This document shows, in pieces, positions 13,993 to 22,724 of a stretch of 27,001 nt of DNA. Every line of letters begins with the position of its first letter. Position 1 is the stretch's first letter. Made by a program: the position numbers and the translations under genes. A model generated the notes under the pieces. That model saw only the letters and a list, made by a program, of their open reading frames with translations, did not search any database and had not been told where the DNA came from. Source of the stretch: DASTBU01 sp035711845 (GTDB lineage Bacteria > Acidobacteriota > Vicinamibacteria > Vicinamibacterales > 2-12-FULL-66-21); the NCBI GenBank assembly GCA_035711845.1, contig DASTBU010000142.1, positions 1 to 27,001 of the forward strand, given 5' to 3'.

Positions 13993-16900
13993 CTACGTCG
14001 CCAGCTCGCCCGCATGGCGACTGAGCAGCTCGCGCAACGCGCTCACCAGCGCGCGAGGCTCGACAGGTTTGCTCATGTGCTCGTCGAAGCCCGCGGCAAG
14101 CCAGCGGGCGCGAGCTTCGTCACCCGCCTGCCCGCTCAGGGCGACAGAGGGAAGGCGTGCTGCTCCGGCCTGCGCTTCGTGCGCCCGGATGCGGCCGATG
14201 AGCGTCTCGAAAGCGTCTCCGGCGATCCCGATATCGGCCACGAGGACATCGGGCCGCAGCCGCTCGAGCTGCTCCAGGCCGTGTTCGATGCGCGACACGG
14301 TCACGATCTCGGCGCCCGCCGAGCGCAACGCCGTCAGCAGCGCATCCGGCGGTTCGACAGTGTCGCACGCTGCGAGCACGCATTTGCCGGCCAACGACTC
14401 CGACGCATGTCCGATCGACGGTTGCGTGCCGGTCTGGGGCCGGCTCCCGGCGGGCAGCACGATGGTGAAGGTCGCCCCCTTGTCGATCCCCTCGCTCGCC
14501 GCCAAAATCGTTCCGCCGTGCAGCTCCACGAGATGCCGTGCGATGGCCAGACCGATTCCCAGACCGCCGTGCGCCCGCGTGGTCGTGCTGTCGGCCTGGC
14601 GGAACCGGTCGAAAACGTGTGGCAGGAAGTCAGGATCGATGCCGGATCCGGTATCGACGATGCGGATCTCTATCGTATCGGCCGCGCGGCGGGTTGACGC
14701 CTCGATTCGTCCGCCGGCGGGCGTGAACTTCAGCGCGTTCGAGATCAGATTGCCAATCACTTGGTGAAGCCGCCCGGGATCTGCCTGAATCTCGCCGACC
14801 CCGCCGTCGATCTGGACCGAGAGGTCCACACCGGCCGCTCGGGCGGTGGGACCGAACGATTCGACGGCAGCCCCGACAAGCGAATTGATCGACACCGGCT
14901 GCGGCTCGAGCCGGATCTTTCCGCTGATCGCCCGCGAGGTGTCGAGCAGGTCCTCGACGAGCTGCGCCTGGGCCTGTGCGTTCCGTTCGATGGCCTCCAT
15001 GGCGCGCCGCATCTGCTCGGGATCGGCTGGCGCGCGGCGCAGCACCTGTGCCCATCCCAGCACCGCGTTGAGCGGCGTCCGGAGCTCGTGCGAGACGATG
15101 CCGAGAAACTCGTCCTTGGCCCGGCTCGCCTCCTGCACGTCCCGATAGAGCCGCGCGTTTTCCAGCGCAATCCCCGCGCGGTGTGCCAGCTCCTGGGCGA
15201 CCGCCAGATCGTCTTCCGAATACCGGCGGCGCGGGTTCGTGCTGACGAAGCTCATCACCCCGAGCGTCTCGCCGCGCGCGACCAGCGGGAGCACCATCAG
15301 CGAGGCCGCCGCGATGGCCTCGATGAGCGCCCGATGCTCGGCTGACGCGGCGGCAGCGGCGAAGACGTCCTCGCCCACCTCTTCGAAGCGGAGCGCTCCC
15401 GACCTCAACGCGACGGCAACCGGGTGATCGCTCGCGGGGTCTACCGGAAAGGCAGTGCGTACGGCACGTACCATCGATTGCAGCTCTGGAGTTCTCGCTG
15501 CAACCGCGGCGCATCGCAGCGTCCCATGCTCGAGCAGATCGACGAGGCACGCGTCCGCCATGAACGGCACCGGCAACTGGGTGAGGGTCTCGACGATGCT
15601 GCTGTAGTCGAGCGAGGCTGTCAGCGTGCTGCCGGCCCGTGCCAGAAACCGCATCCGCTCTTCGTGGTGCCGCCGGTCGGTGATGTTGCGGATCAGAAAC
15701 ACCACCGAATCCGGACCGCTGGCCGACGCCCTCGCCTCGAAGTGCTTCAGGTCACGCCCCAGCTGCAGGCGGTACTCGAACGGTGGTACGGATTCGCCGG
15801 CAAGCGCCCGGGTCACGGCGGACAATGCCGGCAGCGATACGTCGGGCGGCAGGATGTCCGTAAGGCGCTGGCCCAGGAACCGTTCGGGCGGAATCGCCAG
15901 TTCGCCTTCCTTCGACGCAACGTAGTCGAGCAATCGGCCATCGCGGCCGACCTTGAAGATCAGGTCGGGAATCGCTGCAAGCAGGCCGCTCAACTCCGCG
16001 GTTCGGTCGGCGACGTGGCGTTCGAGCGAGTCTGCATGGTGTCGAAGCTCCGCGTCCTTGCGCGCCAGCTCGTCGGCCATCGAATCGAACGCATCGGCGA
16101 CCTGGCCGATCTCGTCGGCCCGCCCAAGTCCCACTCGCCGCCGCATGTCGCCGGCGGCGAGCGCACGGGCAGCCTCGCGGATTCGATCCAGCGGCCGCGA
16201 CAGCAGCCGCGCCGAAATCGTTGCCAGGCCAAAGGCCGCCAACGCGGTCAGCAGCGCCGCCGTGAGATTCCTGTTGCTCTGCTGCTGGAACTGGGCGAGC
16301 ACGTCCCGTTCCTTGGCGAAGACACCGTAGGTCCACCCGCGGTCGCGCATCGCAACCGATGCCACCTGGGACAGCCCGTCGCCCAGATCCGTTCGCGAGA
16401 TGGGATCGGCCCGCTCGTCATACATCCGCCACCGCGCGTTCTTCACGAGCTCGTCGGCGGGGCCAGGCGCGGCCAGCAGGCTCGCGGTATTCGGCCCGAA
16501 CTGGCTCTCCGCCACCATGCGATCGCGGGCAGCACGGGCGAGCGTGCCGAGCGGCCGGAATCGCAGCCCCGGTGCGGCAGGGCTGCTGATCACGATCCCG
16601 TGCTCGTTCCAGAGCATCCCGAACTCCCTGAGGCTCCCGAAGTTCGTGTCGGCGGCGATCAGCCGATCGATCTCGGTCAGCGGGATCCGGGCGGCCACCA
16701 CCCCGATGATCTGGTTCCGTTCGTCGCGCACCGGAACCGACGCGTGCATGTAGACCCCGCCCTCCTGCGGAACGAACCGGGGATCGTGCGTCTGGACCCG
16801 GCCGGCGACGGCCGAGAGGAAAAACGGTGTGGAGCGACGGCTGCTGCCCACCAGATCGGGGCGGGTGGCGACGGCAATCGTCCCCGTGTCATCCAGCACG

Positions 16901-17238
16901 AACAGCATCGACAGCCCTTTCGTCGCGGTGAAGTCGTCGAGCAGCTTCTGCAGTTCCGCGCGGCGGGCCTCGTCCCCGCGGAGAACCCCGATCGTTGGCA
17001 GGGCATGCGCGACGATCGTGAGGTCCGCCACCAGGTCCGCGAGATAACCGTCGAGGAGTGTGACCGTATTGCGCGCGCGTTGCAGGTTGCGCGCGCTTGC
17101 CTCCGACACCATCTGGTTGCGCAGCACCGCCACGCTGTAGATGGACAGCGCGCCGACCGGCACGATGGCAAGGCTGACGAGAAGGGTGACGAGCTTGAGT
17201 GCCCAGGGCCAGTCCCGCAGACGTGGTATGACGGCCAT
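13993..17238 (-). CDS. Hybrid sensor histidine kinase (dCache-HAMP-PAS-GAF-HisKA-HATPase-REC)
   Basis: Predicted 1081 aa. Order of parts: membrane helix at about 13-37; a large periplasmic region to about 320 of dCache type (SMLFVLDDTGTIAVATRPDLVG, VYMHASVPVRDERNQIIGVVAARIP); second helix about 325-343; HAMP about 344-400; PAS about 413-520; GAF about 535-700; HisKA with SHELRTPLN and His717; HATPase with Asn834 (LISNALKF), DTGSGI at 862-867 and GGLGIGLA at 891-898; and a C-terminal receiver with Asp1002 and Lys1057. The receiver has only one acidic residue (Asp959) where two are usual, so its phosphorylation is uncertain. The ATG shares one base with the stop of the solute-binding protein gene (TGATG), implying coupled translation. 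No DNA-binding response regulator is nearby. Confidence 0.93.
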   Translation of the reverse strand: MAVIPRLRDWPWALKLVTLLVSLAIVPVGALSIYSVAVLRNQMVSEASARNLQRARNTVTLLDGYLADLVADLTIVAHALPTIGVLRGDEARRAELQKLLDDFTATKGLSMLFVLDDTGTIAVATRPDLVGSSRRSTPFFLSAVAGRVQTHDPRFVPQEGGVYMHASVPVRDERNQIIGVVAARIPLTEIDRLIAADTNFGSLREFGMLWNEHGIVISSPAAPGLRFRPLGTLARAARDRMVAESQFGPNTASLLAAPGPADELVKNARWRMYDERADPISRTDLGDGLSQVASVAMRDRGWTYGVFAKERDVLAQFQQQSNRNLTAALLTALAAFGLATISARLLSRPLDRIREAARALAAGDMRRRVGLGRADEIGQVADAFDSMADELARKDAELRHHADSLERHVADRTAELSGLLAAIPDLIFKVGRDGRLLDYVASKEGELAIPPERFLGQRLTDILPPDVSLPALSAVTRALAGESVPPFEYRLQLGRDLKHFEARASASGPDSVVFLIRNITDRRHHEERMRFLARAGSTLTASLDYSSIVETLTQLPVPFMADACLVDLLEHGTLRCAAVAARTPELQSMVRAVRTAFPVDPASDHPVAVALRSGALRFEEVGEDVFAAAAASAEHRALIEAIAAASLMVLPLVARGETLGVMSFVSTNPRRRYSEDDLAVAQELAHRAGIALENARLYRDVQEASRAKDEFLGIVSHELRTPLNAVLGWAQVLRRAPADPEQMRRAMEAIERNAQAQAQLVEDLLDTSRAISGKIRLEPQPVSINSLVGAAVESFGPTARAAGVDLSVQIDGGVGEIQADPGRLHQVIGNLISNALKFTPAGGRIEASTRRAADTIEIRIVDTGSGIDPDFLPHVFDRFRQADSTTTRAHGGLGIGLAIARHLVELHGGTILAASEGIDKGATFTIVLPAGSRPQTGTQPSIGHASESLAGKCVLAACDTVEPPDALLTALRSAGAEIVTVSRIEHGLEQLERLRPDVLVADIGIAGDAFETLIGRIRAHEAQAGAARLPSVALSGQAGDEARARWLAAGFDEHMSKPVEPRALVSALRELLSRHAGELAT

Positions 17239-18782
17239 CAGCGCTGCGGCATGCGGATCAGGTTGTAGGTGAATTCTGGAACGAGACCGCGGGCATCCTC
17301 ATGCGGCACCCCGCGGAGCCCCTTCCGGAATACTTTGACGCGCACGGACTCGATGAGCGGGGCAATCGGCAGATCGGCGGCGAGGATTTCCTGGACCCGG
17401 CGATAGGCGGCCGCGCGGACCGCCATGTCCGAGGAGCGCGCGCCGCGCGCGAGCGCCCGATCGACCTCGGGATTGACGTAGCCCATGACCTGGTAGGTGC
17501 CATTCGAGGCGAATCGCACCGCCAGCTGGTCGGGGTCTGGACCTTGCGCGCCGGACAAAAGGGCCAGGTCGAAATCCTTCTCCCCCATCACGCGCTTCAG
17601 GAACGCCTCGGGAGGCATGAGCTCGATGCGCACTCTGAGGCCTGCATCTTCGAGCTGTCTGGCCAGTTCGGCCGCCATCGACCTGCCGGATCCGACGTCG
17701 GCCGACACCAGCGCCGCCGAGTAATTGGACGGCAGGAGCGCCGAGAACGCACGCCTCGCGGCCGCCGGATCGAAATCCGGCACACGCGCCGCGTCGTTGT
17801 ACGCCCAGCGGACCGAGGGAGTATAGAAACCCATGGCAGGCGCGCCAAGACCGCCGAGACCGTTTTCGACGAGCGCGCGGCGATCGAGGGCCATGTTCAC
17901 GGCGCGCCGGATGCGCAGGTCTCCGAACGGCGTGCGGGTGAGGTTGAAGCCCAGATAGAGCCGGCCGTCGGCCGGCGACGTCGTCACGGTCAGGTGCGAA
18001 GCCTTCCTGAGCTCGGCCAGGCGCTCGGCGGGCGGCCGGCCAATGAGAAGATCCGCGCGGCCCTGGAGCAGCAGGTCTATCGCCTCGTTGGATGTCTTCA
18101 CCAGCAGGTACTCGACGCGATCCACGTAGGGTCCCGGGCCGAAGTAGCTGTCATTCTTTTCGATCACGATGCGCCGGCCGGGCTCCCAGCTCATCAACTT
18201 GAAGGGTCCGGTGCCAATGGGTCGGAGGTTGGCTGGATGATCCGCCCAGGGGCTGTTGCCATAGATGTGCGCTGGCAGAATGGACGTCCCGTACCAGGCG
18301 AACGACGTCAAAAAGGCCGCCCAGGGTTCCGACAGGGAGACTTCAACCGTATGCGGGCCCTTGATGTCCACGCCCGCGATGTGTCGCGCGAGGTCGCGAT
18401 TGGACGACTCGAGCACGACGCGCTCGAGGGTCGCCCGCACGTCTGTCGCCGTGAACCGACGTCCGTCATGCCACGTCACGTCGTCGCGCAGGTGAAAGGA
18501 ATAGCGAAGGCCGTCGTCGGACATCTCCCAGCTGTGGGCCAGCTCGGGCAGGATGCTGCCGTCGGGTGCGAGCGAGACGAGGCGGTTGAAGATGTTCTGG
18601 CCGGCGACGAACGACAACTCGCCGGGACCGAGGTTGGGGTTGAGCGTGTGAGGTTCGCCGAGCAAGCTCAACCGTAATGTGCCGTCGCCGCCCTTCGCGC
18701 CCCGCGAGGCCGTTGTCTGTTCGGCGCAGCTGGCAACCAGGCTCGCAAGCGCGAGGACGACGAGAAGCGGCCCACGACTCAC
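17238..18782 (-). CDS. Oligopeptide-type ABC solute-binding lipoprotein (SBP_bac_5), without adjacent permeases
   Basis: Predicted 514 aa starting with GTG. The N-terminus MSRGPLLVVLALASLVASC has a lipobox (VASC) with Cys19 as the lipidation site. The family 5 extracellular binding-protein fold is clear: GEPHTLNPN, the signature region RYSFHLRDDVTWHDGRRFTATDV, NLRPIGTGPFKLMSWEPG, RIRRAVNMALDRRALVENGLGG, and the C-terminal AAYRRVQEILAADLPIAPL. Members bind peptides, nickel or other small ligands for Dpp/Opp importers. No permease or ATPase gene lies beside it. Instead the stop codon overlaps the start of a sensor kinase, which suggests a ligand-sensing partner role. No Shine-Dalgarno precedes the GTG; an extended -10 sequence is directly upstream, so the message may be nearly leaderless. 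Confidence 0.9.
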   Translation of the reverse strand: MSRGPLLVVLALASLVASCAEQTTASRGAKGGDGTLRLSLLGEPHTLNPNLGPGELSFVAGQNIFNRLVSLAPDGSILPELAHSWEMSDDGLRYSFHLRDDVTWHDGRRFTATDVRATLERVVLESSNRDLARHIAGVDIKGPHTVEVSLSEPWAAFLTSFAWYGTSILPAHIYGNSPWADHPANLRPIGTGPFKLMSWEPGRRIVIEKNDSYFGPGPYVDRVEYLLVKTSNEAIDLLLQGRADLLIGRPPAERLAELRKASHLTVTTSPADGRLYLGFNLTRTPFGDLRIRRAVNMALDRRALVENGLGGLGAPAMGFYTPSVRWAYNDAARVPDFDPAAARRAFSALLPSNYSAALVSADVGSGRSMAAELARQLEDAGLRVRIELMPPEAFLKRVMGEKDFDLALLSGAQGPDPDQLAVRFASNGTYQVMGYVNPEVDRALARGARSSDMAVRAAAYRRVQEILAADLPIAPLIESVRVKVFRKGLRGVPHEDARGLVPEFTYNLIRMPQR

Positions 18783-18783
18783 C

Positions 18784-18800
18784 GGTTCTGGTTATACCAG
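18784..18800 (-). promoter_or_regulatory. Extended -10 promoter candidate for the SBP-kinase operon, with CTGGT-ATA-ACCAG palindrome
   Basis: On the minus strand the bases 18799-18791 read TGGTATAAC, an extended -10 (TGN plus TATAAC). Transcription would start near 18784, two bases before the GTG. The same stretch, 18800-18788, is a perfect 5-bp inverted repeat (CTGGT-ATA-ACCAG) that could be an operator. The -35 position falls inside the heptamer array. This is inference from sequence only. Confidence 0.45.
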
Positions 18801-18802
18801 TA

Positions 18803-18984
18803 CCAGCTTCCAGCTGCCAGCTTCGAGCTTCCAGCTTCGAGCTTCCAGCTGCCAGCTGCCAGTTTCGAGCTTCCAGCTGCCAGCTGCCAGTTTCCAGTTG
18901 CCAGTTGCCAGTTTCCAGTTGCCAGCTTCCAGGTGCCAGTTGTCAGCTTCCAATTGCCAGTTGTCAGCTTCCAGTTGCCAGCGG
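18803..18984. repeat. Heptamer tandem array 5 (unit CCAGCTT / CCAGTTG, 26 units)
   Basis: Exactly 26 units of 7 bp without a break in register. Variants are CCAGCTT, CCAGCTG, CGAGCTT, CCAGTTT, CCAGTTG, TCAGCTT and CCAATTG. CGAGCTT copies cluster at the left end and TCAGCTT copies at the right, so sub-blocks seem to have duplicated locally. It separates the solute-binding protein start from the spermidine-synthase-like stop, both on the minus strand. The core is the same as in array 2. Confidence 0.96.
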
Positions 18985-19003
18985 CCGACGGCGGGCGGGG
19001 GGA

Positions 19004-21433
19004 CTAGTAAGGATCCAACGACCGCGCGTGCTCGCGCGCAATGGCCTCGCGCAGTGCCTGGAGGGTGGCGGCCGATCCGGTGAACAGGCCCTGGGGATAG
19101 CGGGCGTGCGCGATCATGTCCGAATAGATCCGATCGCTTTCGTACAGGTTGAGGCCGAGACCCGCCAGGTATTGCAGGCGGAGATTCCGATCCCGGTTGA
19201 TCATCGCGCCCTGCATCCAGCCACCCATCTCGCTCCCGCGGCCGGCATACGTGGCGAACAGATCGACGGCCGAGTCGATGCCGACCTCCCTGAGGGACTG
19301 GGCGACCCGCACGTACTCGGGGCTGGTCAGCTTCTTCTGCATCTCGTCCACATCGATCGTCGTCGGCTCGAGCTGCGCCATCAGCACGAGATCGTAGCCG
19401 CGCCCCTCCTGCGTGTTGCCCCAGACGATGCCGTTGGGGAACGCCTCCATGAAGGTGGCGATCTCGCTCTTCACGGCCGGCGTGTTGCTCTCGTAGAGCT
19501 GCACGAAAAGCGTGACGACGCCGCCGGGATTGAGGTGGGCCTTGACGATCTCGAAGAACTCGCGCGTGTAGAGCATCGCCGCGCCCTTGACCCACGGATC
19601 GAGCGGATCCGACGTGATCGCGTCGAACTTCTCGTCCGTCGTCAGCAGGTAATGCCGCGCATCGTCGAGGTGGATGCGCGTCTTGGGGTTGCGGACGACG
19701 TCGAAGTTGTGCTCGGCGAAGTAAGTGGAGACGACCTGCGGCACGAGCGGCTCGATCTCGGCGATGGTAATCTGCTCGAGCCGCGGCTCGATCGAGACGG
19801 CGCCCGCGGTAACGCCGGCCCCGCAGCCGATGACGAGCACCCGCTTCGGATCCTTCGGGATGAGCGTGGTGAAGTGTCCAAGCATGCGCTGTAGCCGCAT
19901 GTCCTGCGGCTCGCTCGAGGCCTGGACCTTGCCGGCGTTGTGGTAGTTCAGGACCCCACCGGGCAGGCGCGACACCGCAACCGACGCGTTCCAGCCCTCG
20001 CCCATGTAGATGATCTCCATCGGCTGGTTGGCGCGGGTGGCGGCGTAGCGGCCGTAGGCCACGAGAATCTTCGGGATTTCCGGCACGTTGCGCGCGAGCA
20101 GTGCCGCGCACACGGCGGCCACGACGATTGGCAGCGTGCCGGCGAACGCCACCTTCGGCTGCTCGGCCTGGCCGAGCGGCTCCAGCACGAGCAGCGCGGA
20201 GAGCCCGCTGATGATGATCAGCGCCTGCTGGCCGTGCTGGCTGCCGAGCCACGTGACGAGCAGGAGGCTTCCGCCCAGTGCGCCGGCGATCGCGCCCACC
20301 GTGTTGGCCGCGTAAACGCCCCCAACGAGCCTGCCCGGATCCTGTCCTCTGGACGCGACCGAGGCGAGAGCCAGCGGGAAGCTCGCGCCCCAGAGGAGAG
20401 CAGCCGGGAGCAGGACCCAGAGGGCCCGCGCGAGATCGAGTTGGAAGTTGAACCACGGGTCGCGCGACAGCGAGGGATCGATCGGCCAGTACGGAAGCGA
20501 GAGCGACAAGGTGTAAGCGGCCCACGCAATGGCGCCGCACAACAGCATCTGACACCAGCCGAGCGCCAACCGAGGCCGTTCCATGTTTCGCGCGAGCGCC
20601 GAGCCGGCGCTGCTGCCGATCCCGATGCCCAACAGGAACACCGCCAGGATCAGCGAGAAGGTATAAGCCGTCGCGCCGAAGAGCAGCGACAGCAGCCTCG
20701 TCCAGATCACTTCAGAGGCCAGCGCGGTCATGCCTGAGAGCGCGATGGCCACATAGATCGTCCACGCCCCCGGAGCAGCTTTGACCCTCACGTGGTCGGC
20801 ATCGACCGCCGCCTCGTACGGCGCGAGCCTCGCGATGAGGAGGGCGATCGCGGCGACCGCCACGTTGAACGCGACCGCGACGTAAGTCGCAATCGCCATG
20901 TCGTGCACACGCAGCAGGTAGAACCCGGCGAGCAGGCTGCCGATCACCGCGCCGACCGTGTTGCCGCCGTAGAAGAAGCCGAGCCACGAGACCCCTTCCG
21001 GTGTGGTCCTGACCCACCGCGACATGGCGGGCAGCGTCGCACCCATGAGCATCGTCGGCGGCAGGAGGCAGATCGCCGCCGCAACGGCGCGCAGGAAGAT
21101 ACTGATCCGGCCCGTGCCGGCCCATGCCGTGTAGATGCCGGAAATCAGCGGCATACCGAACAGAATCAGGACGCCGATGATGCCGATGCCCAGCTCGAGG
21201 TATGCGTACACCTTCAGCGGATGGTGCCCGGAGGAAACGAACCGTGGCAGGAGCAGGCTGCCGAGGCACATGCCTGCCATGAATGTCCCGAGGAGGACGC
21301 CCAGAGAGATGGCCGACGACCCGATGACGAGCTGGAGCAGCTGGAACCAGACGACTTCGTAAATGAGCGCTGCGCAGCCGCTGCCGACGAACAGCAGCAG
21401 CAACGCCGGAGTGTAGCGGCGCATCGAGCTCAT
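19004..21433 (-). CDS. Membrane-anchored spermidine-synthase-like fusion protein
   Basis: Predicted 809 aa. The first about 450 residues hold many hydrophobic helices and show an internal duplication: GSGCAALIYEVVWFQLL near 17-33 matches LSGMTALASEVIWTRLL near 232-248, each followed by a long hydrophobic stretch ending in LGS or IGS. The rest (about 475-809) is a spermidine-synthase-like Rossmann domain: VLVIGCGAGVTAGA at 532-545 (SAM or decarboxy-SAM binding), IAEIEP with the acidic ligand, HLDDARHYLL, and TSDPLDPW with Asp609 as the probable catalytic residue. Such fusions are common in environmental bacteria, and most have no proven aminopropyltransferase activity. The ATG at 21431-21433 has AAAGGTG about six bases upstream. 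It is divergent from the phosphatase gene. Confidence 0.9.
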   Translation of the reverse strand: MSSMRRYTPALLLLFVGSGCAALIYEVVWFQLLQLVIGSSAISLGVLLGTFMAGMCLGSLLLPRFVSSGHHPLKVYAYLELGIGIIGVLILFGMPLISGIYTAWAGTGRISIFLRAVAAAICLLPPTMLMGATLPAMSRWVRTTPEGVSWLGFFYGGNTVGAVIGSLLAGFYLLRVHDMAIATYVAVAFNVAVAAIALLIARLAPYEAAVDADHVRVKAAPGAWTIYVAIALSGMTALASEVIWTRLLSLLFGATAYTFSLILAVFLLGIGIGSSAGSALARNMERPRLALGWCQMLLCGAIAWAAYTLSLSLPYWPIDPSLSRDPWFNFQLDLARALWVLLPAALLWGASFPLALASVASRGQDPGRLVGGVYAANTVGAIAGALGGSLLLVTWLGSQHGQQALIIISGLSALLVLEPLGQAEQPKVAFAGTLPIVVAAVCAALLARNVPEIPKILVAYGRYAATRANQPMEIIYMGEGWNASVAVSRLPGGVLNYHNAGKVQASSEPQDMRLQRMLGHFTTLIPKDPKRVLVIGCGAGVTAGAVSIEPRLEQITIAEIEPLVPQVVSTYFAEHNFDVVRNPKTRIHLDDARHYLLTTDEKFDAITSDPLDPWVKGAAMLYTREFFEIVKAHLNPGGVVTLFVQLYESNTPAVKSEIATFMEAFPNGIVWGNTQEGRGYDLVLMAQLEPTTIDVDEMQKKLTSPEYVRVAQSLREVGIDSAVDLFATYAGRGSEMGGWMQGAMINRDRNLRLQYLAGLGLNLYESDRIYSDMIAHARYPQGLFTGSAATLQALREAIAREHARSLDPY

Positions 21434-21443
21434 GAAGACACCT

Positions 21444-21473
21444 TTGAGGACAAGGAACGACGGATGCTATCAC
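21444..21473 (+). promoter_or_regulatory. Possible sigma-70-like promoter for the phosphatase gene
   Basis: TTGAGG at 21444-21449 and TATCAC at 21468-21473 are spaced by 18 bases, each matching four of six consensus positions. The start would be near 21480, about 33 bases before the phosphatase ATG. This is weak evidence within a short divergent gap of 79 bases. Confidence 0.3.
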
Positions 21474-21512
21474 ACGGGCGGCGCCGCTGAGGGATGGGAG
21501 TATCATCGTGGG

Positions 21513-22700
21513 ATGCTCCATCGACACGCTGCGGCCCTGCTGGCCGCCAGCCTCGGCATGACCCTCGTTGCAGCGGCCGCCCCCCGGATTGCGCAGTCGC
21601 CCGGGCAACGCATTGTCGCGGTGGGCGACATCCACGGATCGCTGGAGGGGCTCACCGAGATCCTGAAAGCCGCCGAGCTGATTGACGCGAGCGGGCAATG
21701 GAACGGGGGCAGCGCACACCTGGTGCAGACGGGAGACTACCTCGACCGCGGCGACAAGGTGCGTGACGTCCTCGAGCTGCTGATGCGCCTCGAGGACGAA
21801 GCCCGGCGGGCGGGCGGACGCGCCGAGGTACTGCTTGGCAATCACGAGGTCATGAACCTGGTGACCGATCTGCGGGACGTCTCGCCGAACGCGTTCGCAG
21901 CGTTCGCCGACGACCGATCGGCACAACGGCAGGAACGTGCATATCGCGACTACGAGAAGCTGATGAAGCGGACCGACAGGACGGCGATCCCCGTAGAGCA
22001 GTGGACCGCAGCCCACCCGCCAGGCTTCGTCGAGTACGTCGAGGCGCTCGAGCCGCGCGGGCGCTACGGCAAATGGCTCAGAGAGAGGAAAGTGGTCGTC
22101 GAGGATGGCGGCACGATCTTCATGCACGCCGGGTTGTCGGAAGACACTACGGGCAGCCTCGAAGACGTCAACAAACGGGTCCACGGCGATCTGGAGGACT
22201 GGGACAGGGCGCGCGACATGCTCCAGCGCGCGGAGTTGATCCTTCCCGTGTTCACGCTGCCGGAAACGCTGGACGCCATCGGAGCTGAGCTGAAACGGAT
22301 CGCAACCGCGTTCGAGAGCAAGCAGCCTGTCGGCGAACACGTGACCCGGGAATTCGTGGAGGCTCTCCAGGCCGCCGGGCGGATCGGCAAGTCCTCGCTG
22401 CTGCGCGAAGACGGCCCGCTCTGGTTCCGGGGATTCGCCGAATGGCCCGACGACGATCCTGCGAAGGTGGAGGCCCTGCTTCAGCGCTTCAAGGCGGTTC
22501 GCTTCGTGACGGGCCACACGCCGATTGTCAAGGGCATCACGTCACGGTTCGATCACCGCATCTTTCTCATCGACACCGGCATGCTCTCCAGCCGGTACCC
22601 CGGCGGGCGCGCTTCCGCGCTCGAGATGGTCGGTGATACCGTCACGGCGATCTACTCGAACGGCCGGGAGGTCCTGGCTCAGCCGGCGGTGAAAGATTGA
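21513..22700 (+). CDS. Secreted PPP-type metallophosphatase (Shewanella-like phosphatase)
   Basis: Predicted 395 aa. A signal peptide (MLHRHAAALLAASLGMTLVAAAAP) precedes the calcineurin-like fold. The PPP metal motifs are all present: GDIHG starting at 38, GDYLDRG at 74-80, GNHE at 109-112, then MHAG and TGHTP for the remaining histidines. Spacing and the long insertion between GNHE and MHAG fit the Shewanella-like (Shelphs) bacterial branch. It would dephosphorylate a periplasmic or extracellular phosphoester with a di-metal centre; the natural substrate is unknown. A longer frame starts 27 codons upstream within the divergent promoter space, so the ATG at 21513 before the signal peptide is preferred. 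The ribosome site is weak. A strong hairpin follows the gene. Confidence 0.88.
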   Translation: MLHRHAAALLAASLGMTLVAAAAPRIAQSPGQRIVAVGDIHGSLEGLTEILKAAELIDASGQWNGGSAHLVQTGDYLDRGDKVRDVLELLMRLEDEARRAGGRAEVLLGNHEVMNLVTDLRDVSPNAFAAFADDRSAQRQERAYRDYEKLMKRTDRTAIPVEQWTAAHPPGFVEYVEALEPRGRYGKWLRERKVVVEDGGTIFMHAGLSEDTTGSLEDVNKRVHGDLEDWDRARDMLQRAELILPVFTLPETLDAIGAELKRIATAFESKQPVGEHVTREFVEALQAAGRIGKSSLLREDGPLWFRGFAEWPDDDPAKVEALLQRFKAVRFVTGHTPIVKGITSRFDHRIFLIDTGMLSSRYPGGRASALEMVGDTVTAIYSNGREVLAQPAVKD

Positions 22701-22724
22701 GGTGGGCCCAGGGGTGTGCACGAA

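Noticed and set aside
15424..17268. A 614-codon plus-strand frame opposite the histidine kinase
   Set aside because: The composition is dominated by Arg, Gly and His, with no motif and no ribosome site, while the minus strand encodes a complete kinase in the same region.
20712..22517. A 601-codon minus-strand frame across the divergent promoter space
   Set aside because: It is antisense to the phosphatase and out of frame with the spermidine-synthase-like gene; both real genes have clear motifs in other frames.
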